DNA of 59,374 nt. Source: Ornithinibacillus californiensis (GTDB taxonomy: Bacteria; Bacillota; Bacilli; Bacillales; Amphibacillaceae). This document shows, one piece after another, positions 53,186 to 59,374 of this stretch (its first letter is position 1; each line of letters begins with the position of its first letter). The stretch is taken from positions 1 to 59,374 of the forward strand of contig NZ_LDUE01000009.1 of NCBI RefSeq assembly GCF_001038485.1, given 5' to 3'. Under the pieces are notes generated by a model. The model was not told the origin of the DNA. It was given only the letters and a program-made list of their open reading frames with translations, and made no database searches. Made by a program: the position numbers and the translations under genes.

Positions 53186-54367
53186 ATGACTAAGGGGACA
53201 ATTTTAGGGATATTTATTTTTTCATTCTTAAGCTTAGTTCTAGTTTCATGTGGTGGAGAAAATGCTATCGATAATAATACGGAACCAACACGAACAGCTG
53301 GTTCTCACGCAGAAAAGCCTATCGAACCAAAAGAACCAAAGGAACCGATTAACGTAGTACAAGAAATATCTATTTCTGCAATTGGTGATATGTTGATTCA
53401 TAACAGTGTCTATAATGATGCTTTGGTGGGGAGTAGCTATGACTTTAAACCGATGTTAGAGCGGGTAAAACCATTTCTAAGTGATGCTACGATATCCATC
53501 GCCAACCAAGAAACGATGATAGGTGGAACGGAATTAGGACTTTCCTCGTACCCAACATTCAATAGTCCGACAGAAGTGGGCGATGCGTTAAAATGGGCGG
53601 GAGTAAATGTTGTTTCCCTGGCAAATAATCATACGCTAGACCGTGGGGAGGAAGCGATACAAAGAGCAATTGAGCACTGGGAAGCGATTGATATGATGTA
53701 TACGGGCTCCTATAAAAGTGAGCAAGATCGTGACCAACTTCGAATTATGGAGACAGAAGAAGGAATCTCCGTAGCTTTCTTATCCTATACGTATGGAACG
53801 AACGGAATACCTGTTCCAACAGGGAAGGATTATTTAGTAAATTTAATTGACCAAGAATTAATGGCAGCTGAAATCAGTAAGGCGAAAGAAAAGGCAGATG
53901 TTGTCGTGCTTAGTCTGCATTTTGGAAATGAATATGAACGCTTGCCTAATCAACAACAAAAAGATTTAGTCCAGTTTTTAGCTGATAAAGGTGTAGATGT
54001 AATACTCGGACATCATCCACATGTTTTACAGCCTGTTGATTGGGTAACAGGGGAAAACGGGAATCGTACATTGGTTATTTATTCATTAGGTAATTTTCTT
54101 TCTGGGCAGGATGAGTTTTACCGACAAATTGGAGGAATCTTTAAGTTCCATATTACAAAGACGATGTCAGATGGTGAAACAGTAGTAGAAGTGCACACTC
54201 CTGAATTCTTACCTACCTTTGTAAAATATGAGAATTGGCGAGATTATGAGGTTATTCCGATGTACCAGCTAACAGAAGAAGAACTAACGAATGCAAGTGT
54301 ACACTATGAAGAAATCAAGGAACATATGTCTAGATGGGTACCGGAGCTAAAGTTTATAGAAGAATAA
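53186..54367 (+). CDS. CapA/PgsA-like lipoprotein phosphoesterase
   Basis: This 393-residue lipoprotein (lipobox VSC near residue 22) is followed by a Pro/Glu/Lys-rich spacer (EKPIEPKEPKEPINV). The PGA_cap domain includes AIGDMLIHNSVYND, ISIANQETM, SLANNHTLDRGEEAI, DVVVLSLHFGNEYE and ILGHHPHVLQPVDW. These are the metal-site motifs of the calcineurin-like CapA family. Some members act in poly-gamma-glutamate synthesis, but no capB/capC genes are here, so the role is open. ATG 53186 is 9 bases after GAGGAG. Confidence 0.87.
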   Translation: MTKGTILGIFIFSFLSLVLVSCGGENAIDNNTEPTRTAGSHAEKPIEPKEPKEPINVVQEISISAIGDMLIHNSVYNDALVGSSYDFKPMLERVKPFLSDATISIANQETMIGGTELGLSSYPTFNSPTEVGDALKWAGVNVVSLANNHTLDRGEEAIQRAIEHWEAIDMMYTGSYKSEQDRDQLRIMETEEGISVAFLSYTYGTNGIPVPTGKDYLVNLIDQELMAAEISKAKEKADVVVLSLHFGNEYERLPNQQQKDLVQFLADKGVDVILGHHPHVLQPVDWVTGENGNRTLVIYSLGNFLSGQDEFYRQIGGIFKFHITKTMSDGETVVEVHTPEFLPTFVKYENWRDYEVIPMYQLTEEELTNASVHYEEIKEHMSRWVPELKFIEE

Positions 54368-54370
54368 ATT

Positions 54371-54417
54371 AGAAGGATGTCATTGGGTGACTTAGCCGAT
54401 GGCATCCTTCTTATTAT
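54371..54417. terminator. terminator between the CapA-like gene and the DUF1129 gene
   Basis: AGAAGGATG pairs with CATCCTTCT, with further pairing inside and TTATTATTTA after. It serves the convergent genes. Confidence 0.85.
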
Positions 54418-55106
54418 TTAGTTATTCTATATTTCTTGTTTAACAGATATGCGACAAAGAAAAGGATTACACCGGTAAACGCAAATAGCACGATTGGGAT
54501 TGTTATTTCCGTACCGAAGCTTGGCATTATTATCGGAATAAGAATGATAATGCCGATAAAAACCATGCAGATTACCCATATCTGTATAAATTCTACCCAC
54601 TTGTTTATCTTTTTCTCTTTTAGTACAGAATTTTTTAACCACTTGAAGACGCTAGTAAGGAAAACATATAGTATGAGTAATTCTATGATGATAGTGACAA
54701 TTCCAGAGCCAAGTGAAAATGTAAATGTATTGGTACCAATAGAAAATAAATGATATAACGCATAACCTAACACACCATACATAGTACTGGTGACTCCCAA
54801 ATAATAAATAATGATATAGGATCCAAAAATCAACTTGGTAGATTTCACTTCTCCTGGTATCTCATCAATTATTTCATCACAATATTTTCTTAAATCATCA
54901 CCAAATATATCTTTTGGTGTCTTACCAATCTTTTGACCTTGAAGAATGTGTTCTAATAGCTCATATAACAATTCCTCTGTTTGCTGTTCGGACTTATTGG
55001 AATTAAGCCGAATATAAACAAGCATATCTTCATAAATTTCCTTATTCTCTGGAGATAGTTGTTCACGCATCTCATTGTTTAACTTTATAATATCTTTTGA
55101 ATTCAT
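54414..55106 (-). CDS. DUF1129-like membrane protein paired with PadR
   Basis: This 230-residue protein has a soluble helical N-terminal domain (ELNNEM-type start; EELLYELLEHILQGQKIGKTPKDIFGDDLRKYCDEII) and five membrane helices from about residue 90. The soluble part resembles the HAAS/DUF1129-type helical domains that accompany PadR regulators. Such pairs are common and function is unknown; the membrane protein is probably the regulated effector. It overlaps padR by 4 bases. Confidence 0.72.
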   Translation of the reverse strand: MNSKDIIKLNNEMREQLSPENKEIYEDMLVYIRLNSNKSEQQTEELLYELLEHILQGQKIGKTPKDIFGDDLRKYCDEIIDEIPGEVKSTKLIFGSYIIIYYLGVTSTMYGVLGYALYHLFSIGTNTFTFSLGSGIVTIIIELLILYVFLTSVFKWLKNSVLKEKKINKWVEFIQIWVICMVFIGIIILIPIIMPSFGTEITIPIVLFAFTGVILFFVAYLLNKKYRITK

Positions 55107-55441
55107 TCCTTTTCCCCTCCTTTAGTTAAAATACTGTCCACTGGAGTCTTGATGGAATTCCATTGATGGGTAAATTCTGCTAATGCCTCTTGCCCCAAAT
55201 CGGTAAGATGGTAGTACTTTCTTTTTGGCCCGAATTCAGATTTTTGCATAGTGCCTTTAATTAACTCCTCTTTTTGAAGGCGCAACAGAATGGGATAAAT
55301 AGACCCTTCGCTAACATCAGATAAACCAAATTCTAATAATTTAACGGACAACTCATATCCATAGGTTGGTTGTTGGTTAATAATTGCTAAAATACAACCT
55401 TCTAATACGCCTTTTAATAATTGGCTTCTACGTGACACCAT
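55103..55441 (-). CDS. PadR-family transcriptional regulator
   Basis: This 112-residue winged-helix regulator has the PadR features LLKGVLEGCILAIINQQPTYGYELSVKLLEFGLSDVSEGSIYPILLRLQKEELIKG and RKYYHLTDLGQEALAEF. It starts at 55441 after AGGTAGGTGG. The short length marks the s-PadR type, which dimerises through its C-terminal helix. A strong dyad lies right upstream, so it very probably represses its own operon with the membrane protein. Confidence 0.9.
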   Translation of the reverse strand: MVSRRSQLLKGVLEGCILAIINQQPTYGYELSVKLLEFGLSDVSEGSIYPILLRLQKEELIKGTMQKSEFGPKRKYYHLTDLGQEALAEFTHQWNSIKTPVDSILTKGGEKE

Positions 55442-55452
55442 TTCCACCTACC

Positions 55453-55500
55453 TTGTATAACAAGACACTGTTTTATAAAAATAGCTATCTTGTAATACAA
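55453..55500. promoter_or_regulatory. likely PadR operator dyad
   Basis: TTGTATAACAAGA (55453-55465) and TCTTGTAATACAA (55488-55500) are inverted with 12 of 13 positions matching and 22 bases between. Each half is itself partly palindromic (TTGTA...ACAA). The location, immediately upstream of padR, fits autorepression by dimers or tetramers. Confidence 0.7.
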
Positions 55501-55593
55501 AATAGCTTATGTTTAGTATACTAATTTTTAATATGAAAGACAACTATTATTTGATATGATAATAATTAGTATTTTACTTAAAGGAGAAAATGT

Positions 55594-56409
55594 ATGGAGT
55601 GGAAAAATATTTACCGTGGATTAATCATGGGAGCAAGTGATGTTATACCAGGTGTTAGTGGTGGAACAATAGCTGTTTTACTAGGAATATATGACCGTCT
55701 TATTGCTTCCATTAATGGTTTAGTAAGTAAAGATTGGAAAAAACAATTAGGATTTTTAATCCCGCTAGGAATTGGTATTGTATCCGCTGTATTAATTTTA
55801 AGCAAATTAATTGAGTGGCTATTTGAGCACTATTCTGGCCCTACTCAGTTTTTCTTTTTAGGATTAATCATTGGAATTTTGCCTTATCTATTTAACCAAG
55901 CAGAGGCAAAAATAAACTTTAAGGTGAACCATTATATTTTATTATTAATAGGTGCATTAATTGTAGGTTCTATGATGTTTCTTCAAGAAAGTGAAGGAAT
56001 GGTCATCGAAGAAATGACTCTGGCCACATATGTATTATTATTTTTCTCTGGATTTATTGCTAGTGCAGCAATGATTTTGCCTGGGATTAGTGGTTCCTTT
56101 ATCTTGCTAGTAATCGGTGTCTATACTACTGTTATTAGTGCAATCAGCAATCTTCAACTCGATATTATTGCAGTTGTTGGTATTGGTATCGTACTTGGTA
56201 TTCTTACCATGAGTAAAGTTGTTAACTACTTTTTAGTGAATTTCCGAAGTGGAACGTTTGCTTTAATTATTGGTCTAGTTATCGGCTCCATCTTTGTTGT
56301 CTTCCCTGGATGGCCGGATACTACCACTTTCCTATTATTAAGTGTCGTTACATTTGCAATCGGTTTATTTGTCGCTTATATTTTAGGAAAAGTAGAGTAT
56401 AACGATTAA
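55594..56409 (+). CDS. popT: DUF368 undecaprenyl-phosphate recycling transporter PopT
   Basis: This 271-residue membrane protein has about eight helices. The duplicated signature GASDVIPGVSGGTIAVLLGIYDRLI (residues 12-36) and AAMILPGISGSFILLVIGVYTTVI (about 160) marks the DUF368 family. Members were recently identified as flippases that return undecaprenyl phosphate to the inner leaflet for wall synthesis (PopT). The gene follows AAAGGAG and precedes a thioredoxin gene by 59 bases. Confidence 0.88.
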   Translation: MEWKNIYRGLIMGASDVIPGVSGGTIAVLLGIYDRLIASINGLVSKDWKKQLGFLIPLGIGIVSAVLILSKLIEWLFEHYSGPTQFFFLGLIIGILPYLFNQAEAKINFKVNHYILLLIGALIVGSMMFLQESEGMVIEEMTLATYVLLFFSGFIASAAMILPGISGSFILLVIGVYTTVISAISNLQLDIIAVVGIGIVLGILTMSKVVNYFLVNFRSGTFALIIGLVIGSIFVVFPGWPDTTTFLLLSVVTFAIGLFVAYILGKVEYND

Positions 56410-56421
56410 GCAAACTATAAG

Positions 56422-56433
56422 ACAAACGTTTGT
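56422..56433. promoter_or_regulatory. 12-bp perfect palindrome ACAAACGTTTGT
   Basis: The palindrome lies between popT and the thioredoxin gene, 25 bases before the ribosome-binding site. Palindromes of this type are used by TetR-like repressors. No regulator gene is adjacent, so the assignment is open. Confidence 0.4.
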
Positions 56434-56468
56434 TTAATGGATACAATAGGAGAAAAGGAGAGATGGTT

Positions 56469-56789
56469 ATGGAACATATTCAAACAATGGATCGATTCAA
56501 TGAGGTTATTCAAAGTGAAAAGCCTGTAATTATAAAATTCTTTGCAGATTGGTGTCCGGATTGCAAGCGAATGGACATGTTTATTGATGGGATTTTAGAA
56601 GAGTTCAGCAATTACGAGTGGTATGAAGTAAACACGGACGAAATCGAAGGAATCGCACAACAATATGAAGTAATGGGCATACCAAGTGTACTTATTTTCC
56701 AAAATGGAGAAAAATTAGCTCATCAACATAGTGCTTACACAAAAACTCCTGAGGAAGTAACAGCGTTTTTACATCAACAGTTAGGTTAA
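56469..56789 (+). CDS. thioredoxin-family protein
   Basis: This 106-residue thioredoxin-fold protein starts at 56469 (MEHIQTMDRFNEVIQ), eight bases after AAAGGAG. The active site is FADWCPDCKRMD with WCPDC at about residues 29-33, not the WCGPC of classic thioredoxin. The cis-Pro is in VMGIPSVLIFQNG. The WCPDC motif is typical of the YtpP/TryX-like group. It is expected to be cytoplasmic, since no signal is seen. Confidence 0.87.
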   Translation: MEHIQTMDRFNEVIQSEKPVIIKFFADWCPDCKRMDMFIDGILEEFSNYEWYEVNTDEIEGIAQQYEVMGIPSVLIFQNGEKLAHQHSAYTKTPEEVTAFLHQQLG

Positions 56790-56917
56790 CAAGAAAAAGA
56801 GAATGTGGGTGCACATTAACGGGTTCAGTTACGGGGGAGAAAAACAGTAATAACAGTGTTAAACTCACACTATTTAACAAGCATTTCTTAAGTGTATTCA
56901 CTGTATAAATAGCAAGC

Positions 56918-56950
56918 AAAAACGCTCAGATTTTTTCTGAGCGTTTTTTT
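56918..56950. terminator. bidirectional terminator
   Basis: AAAACGCTCAGA pairs perfectly with TCTGAGCGTTTT over a T-rich loop, with TTTTT on both strands. Confidence 0.92.
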
Positions 56951-56969
56951 CATAAAATTTACTATCCTT

Positions 56970-57001
56970 CTTCAACTAAAGCACCCTATAGTTAAAGAAG
57001 A
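56970..57001 (-). repeat. GGGTGC 3'-UTR motif, copy a
   Basis: On the minus strand, right after the GNAT stop, CTTCTTTAACTATA-GGGTGC is followed by TTTAGTTGAAGAAG. The outer CTTCTT(T/C)AA and TTGAAGAAG arms pair around GGGTGC. A terminator follows. Compare the copies at 57567 and 58808. Confidence 0.7.
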
Positions 57002-57002
57002 A

Positions 57003-57476
57003 CTATAATAATTTTTCCATAATAAATTCATTATAAGGGAGATTATCAAGTAGCCTCTCTCCTACAATTTTATATCCCTTATCCTCATACATTTTAGGTA
57101 AATATGGGTGAGTTTGAGCAACGGTCAACCTTAATCTATTTTCGCCTTTATTAATAAGTATAGACTCTACATACTCCATTAATTTCGTAGCAATACCCTT
57201 CCCTTTATGTGTTGATTTTACAGCTAACCTACTTAATACATAACATTGCCAATCTCTATTATATTTTAGCCTTACAGTAGCGACTATGTTGTTTGTAGTT
57301 TTTTCTTTTGCTTTCAATAAAATTGTGGTTTTTATCCAGTCTTGTACTTCTTCAACCTCTACCTTTGATGCACTCGCAGGAAGCCCTAAGGATTCATTTT
57401 CTGAGTAAGCATCACGGTATATATCTACTAACGACACTGCATCGTTATATACTGCTTCCTCTATGCTTAAATTCAA
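57003..57476 (-). CDS. GNAT acetyltransferase
   Basis: This 157-residue GNAT-fold enzyme has the acetyl-CoA loop LAVKSTHKGKGIATKLMEYVESILINKG near residue 90 and a C-terminal PYLPKMYEDKGYKIVGERLL. The start is TTG at 57476 with GGTGAGG just upstream. Substrate unknown. It is the middle gene of three minus-strand genes at the right end, each followed by a similar GGGTGC motif and terminator. Confidence 0.82.
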   Translation of the reverse strand: MNLSIEEAVYNDAVSLVDIYRDAYSENESLGLPASASKVEVEEVQDWIKTTILLKAKEKTTNNIVATVRLKYNRDWQCYVLSRLAVKSTHKGKGIATKLMEYVESILINKGENRLRLTVAQTHPYLPKMYEDKGYKIVGERLLDNLPYNEFIMEKLL

Positions 57477-57537
57477 TTACCTCACCCCATTACTTGAACA
57501 ACTTTTTATTTCACTATTAATAATCCTGGCCATCTCA

Positions 57538-57597
57538 AAGAAGACCAACTATTGACGATCTTCTTATTGAGTTATAGCACCCGTTACTTGAAGAAGA
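57538..57597 (-). terminator. GGGTGC motif copy c with terminator
   Basis: After the stop of the 317-residue GNAT gene the minus strand reads CTTCTTCAAGTAAC-GGGTGC and then TATAACTCAATAAG (57567-57597). A stem follows (AAGAAGA/TCTTCTT, 57538-57565) that ends in T's. The arrangement motif-then-terminator repeats at the two neighbouring genes. Confidence 0.6.
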
Positions 57598-57645
57598 AAA
57601 TGGTTTGATCAGTCCTTGAATCAGGTTGAATTTTTATGGGATTTT

Positions 57646-58599
57646 TTAATCGGTCACGTCAGATACAGATGCTGGAATACTACAATGTTGGACTTCTAAC
57701 AATCCAGGTTGGAATCCTAAATTGTGATACACCAACTCTGCTTCGTTACCTTGCATAACGTATAATCGCAGAATTGGATAGTCGCTTTTTAATACGTTTA
57801 AGGCATATTTTAGCATTTTTGAAGCCAATCCACCTCGTCTGTGTGTAGGTAATACAGCTATATTAAACACCGCAGGAATTCCGCCTTGTAGGGATATGAG
57901 ACAGGCACCAATAAGTTGATTAGATTGTTTGTCATACACAAGAGTTGAGGCTTCTAAAAGCGATTCGTTGGTCTCAGATGCAAACTGACACGCTTCTCGA
58001 TGGTCTTCCTCCGTATTCCTATGTCTACGTATGTCTTCAATTCCTTGTGTATATGCTAAATAAAACAACCGATTTAATTCATTTTCCTGTATCAATTTCT
58101 TTCCCGCACTTGATGGGTCGAACTTAGGTGTTTTGACATTTACATGTGTGTCCCACTCCACCTCAAACTTTGCTGTAGGTCTCTGCATCCAACGATTCCT
58201 AAATTCATTTGGTTGAAAACCAAACATACTGTACATATCAATTTGGTCAGGCAGAATCTCTATAGCACGGATTGGCTTAGTGGGGTCTGACCAAGAAAGC
58301 AATAATTCTTTCAATAGTCCTAACACTTCATGTTTTTGAGAAAATGGCGGAATGAAAAATAAATGATAAATGACATTTGGTGCTATACAGACACCCCCAA
58401 TTCTTACATTGTTGTGATATATCATGTATGCTTTATCTGATGGCATATCGTATCCACCATTCTTCCAAAAACCGTTATATGCCATATTGTAATAAACTGA
58501 GAAATGGACTCCCCATTCTAATGGTTCAGATTTCATCAGACTATATCCATCACTCAAATCATATGACAATGTATCTCGTTGCCACGTTCGCATGGTCAT
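57646..58599 (-). CDS. two-domain GNAT acetyltransferase
   Basis: This 317-residue protein seems to hold two GNAT modules. The N-terminal one (DKAYMIYHNNVRIGGVCIAPNVIYHLFFIPPF ... YSMFGFQPNEF) lacks a clear acetyl-CoA loop. The C-terminal one has VFNIAVLPTHRRGGLASKMLKYALNVL and LRLYVMQGNEAELVYHNLGFQPG, so it is probably the active half. Substrate unknown. GGAGGG precedes the ATG. Confidence 0.8.
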   Translation of the reverse strand: MTMRTWQRDTLSYDLSDGYSLMKSEPLEWGVHFSVYYNMAYNGFWKNGGYDMPSDKAYMIYHNNVRIGGVCIAPNVIYHLFFIPPFSQKHEVLGLLKELLLSWSDPTKPIRAIEILPDQIDMYSMFGFQPNEFRNRWMQRPTAKFEVEWDTHVNVKTPKFDPSSAGKKLIQENELNRLFYLAYTQGIEDIRRHRNTEEDHREACQFASETNESLLEASTLVYDKQSNQLIGACLISLQGGIPAVFNIAVLPTHRRGGLASKMLKYALNVLKSDYPILRLYVMQGNEAELVYHNLGFQPGLLEVQHCSIPASVSDVTD

Positions 58600-58774
58600 A
58601 ACAAATCCCTCCTCTTTCTCCGTTAATGAATATCCTTTTTTAAATTATCAGTGAGAGCATGTTTCCTTTATTCGATAAAAGATTGTCCTCTTTAACAATC
58701 CTGCCCCGTTAGCACAATACCTTCTACCTCAATACTAACATAATATTCCGAAAATAATATTAGAATTTAAACCA

Positions 58775-58838
58775 TAAGAAAAAGGTGACCTTTACTTGAT
58801 CACCTTGTTTAACTATCGCACCCTTTACTTAAATAACA
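58775..58838 (-). terminator. GGGTGC motif copy d with terminator
   Basis: After the lipoprotein stop the minus strand reads TTATTTAAGTAAA-GGGTGC and then GATAGTTAAACAAG (58808-58838). AAGGTGA/TCACCTT (58782-58806) follows with TTTTTCTT. The terminator is strong. Confidence 0.7.
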
Positions 58839-58845
58839 AAAAAAC

Positions 58846-59244
58846 TTAACCTTCAATCAAACCAAAATATCGTATTTCTTTTCCATCGACAACAGCGATC
58901 AGAACTTGGGGATGACTTGTATTATATATTTTTGTTCCTACGGGCAATTTAGTTGCAGACCCACTACCGAACTCATCTGGATTGTTGGTTTGCTTCGTGA
59001 TTTCAAAATATTCTTTGCCTAGGGTTAACTCTAATTCTTTAATACTTTTATCATCTTCTGCATTCCTATATACAACTTCCAAAGTAGAAAATATATCTGC
59101 ATCTTTATCCTTTGACAAAATTTCTTGAGGAGATGGGTTACCTTGAATAAAGTCACCATTTGAATTGTCATCATTGGACTGCTTTTGACAAGCAATCACT
59201 ATTAAAGGAAGTACAAGTAATAAACATAAAAACACTTTTTTCAT
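58846..59244 (-). CDS. small secreted lipoprotein
   Basis: This 132-residue protein has a lipoprotein signal (KKVFLCLLLVLPLIVIAC, lipobox IVIAC with Cys 19) and then an Asn/Asp/Ser-rich spacer. A small beta-rich domain follows, with VVYRNAEDDKSIKELELTLGKEYFEI and AVVDGKEIRYFGLIEG. I do not recognise the family. GAGGAGG precedes the ATG. The group II intron end lies only about 50 bases upstream, so its native promoter may have been displaced. Confidence 0.75.
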   Translation of the reverse strand: MKKVFLCLLLVLPLIVIACQKQSNDDNSNGDFIQGNPSPQEILSKDKDADIFSTLEVVYRNAEDDKSIKELELTLGKEYFEITKQTNNPDEFGSGSATKLPVGTKIYNTSHPQVLIAVVDGKEIRYFGLIEG

Positions 59245-59296
59245 ATTTTCTTTGCCTCCTCTACCGTATTCTTTCGAATTCCTTATTCATACAGAT

Positions 59297-59374
59297 AGGT
59301 AAGGGTTTGAGATTATCGCTCCCTTTTCCCCCTGTTCACACCGTACGTGCGACTTTCACCGCATACGGCGTTCC
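59297..59374 (-). mobile_element. 3' end of a group II intron (domains V and VI)
   Basis: On the minus strand the window edge encodes a canonical domain V. ACGCCGTA pairs with TACGGTGT, a CG bulge follows, then TGCGGT pairs with AGTCGCA around a GAAA tetraloop, about 59337-59372. The catalytic triad is CGC. Domain VI follows: AAGGG pairs with CCCTT and an A-rich bulge lies before the 3' end near TTAC/CTATC. The intron body and any reverse transcriptase gene lie beyond the window. The 3' splice site is placed within a few bases only. Confidence 0.85.

Larger units (their letters stand above)
56790..57002. other. intergenic region with terminator and GGGTGC motif
   Basis: The 213 bases between the thioredoxin gene and the minus-strand GNAT gene hold no ORF with a good start. 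A strong bidirectional terminator is at 56918-56950, and a copy of the GGGTGC motif (minus strand) is at 56970-57001. Confidence 0.6.

Noticed and set aside
53186-56789. Capsule or poly-gamma-glutamate cluster around the CapA-like gene
   Set aside because: No capB, capC or capE partners are present and the neighbours (PadR, PopT, thioredoxin) are unrelated, so only the domain is reported.
1-59374. Prophage, plasmid or defence island
   Set aside because: No integrase, phage structural, replication or restriction/toxin genes are seen. Most genes are ordinary chromosomal metabolism; only the two edges and the small repeats are mobile DNA.

Overview
The window reads as chromosomal DNA of a low-GC Bacillaceae, most like the halotolerant Oceanobacillus/Ornithinibacillus/Virgibacillus group. 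The support is: AT-rich codon use, strong Gram-positive Shine-Dalgarno sites, sigma-A promoters, lipoproteins with lipobox signal peptides, a T-box leader, CssRS/HtrB, a YclNOPQ-type siderophore importer, an ectoine (Ehu) importer, and GC-rich hairpin repeats that I recall from Bacillaceae genomes. I name no species. Both edges are mobile DNA: an ISL3 element starts at base 1 and the 3' end of a group II intron lies at the right edge, so the window probably ends where an assembly broke at multicopy elements.

Layout. 1-1377: ISL3 insertion sequence. 1471-3111: metallo-hydrolase and DsbA/FrnE-type oxidoreductase. 3200-7320: Fur-box-controlled siderophore ABC importer (yclN-O-P-Q), with a small reverse-strand ORF and terminator between yclP and yclQ. 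7411-8097: SurA-N-type lipoprotein. 8442-16896: complete histidine pathway, minus-strand operon hisZ-G-D-B-H-A-F-IE-C with hisJ divergent. hisB is frameshifted by a perfect 8-bp tandem duplication. 16957-18401: DUF454 protein and murB. 18436-21583: ehuB-C-D-A ectoine uptake operon with an intercistronic terminator after ehuB. 21986-24212: small membrane proteins, a PlsY paralogue and a tubby/LURP-like protein. 24326-26318: T-box leader and archaeal-type proS, separated by a repeat insertion. 26366-31000: YugO-like K+ channel, then an M20 amidohydrolase with an amino-acid ABC transporter (yxeMNOP-like logic). 31206-38844: trhO, csp with a structured leader, a methyltransferase, ykwC-type dehydrogenase, elaA, yteA, zinc-ribbon proteins and htrB. 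39034-41066: cssRS, divergent from htrB. 41165-44206: typA and a PQQ-type sugar dehydrogenase lipoprotein that appears to start at ATT. 44276-50561: trehalose/alpha-glucoside locus (IIABC permease, phosphotrehalase, TreR, MalL) with a clear CcpA/TreR promoter. 50589-56789: small membrane proteins, thiolase, CapA-like protein, PadR with partner, PopT (DUF368) and thioredoxin. 57003-59244: two GNAT proteins and a lipoprotein.

The most distinctive feature is a dispersed repeat family with seven copies here (R1-R7). Each complete copy is a long imperfect hairpin with 14-15 bp outer arms. The arm sequence differs between copies, yet the two arms of each copy match each other, which is covariation. 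There are two subfamilies, two interchangeable inner arms and one optional inserted module. Six of the seven copies sit just after a stop codon, and the seventh sits inside the proS leader. Other points worth checking are the hisB duplication, the ATT start, the csp leader hairpin, recurring 3'-UTR and terminator-loop motifs, and the IIA-first PTS fusion.
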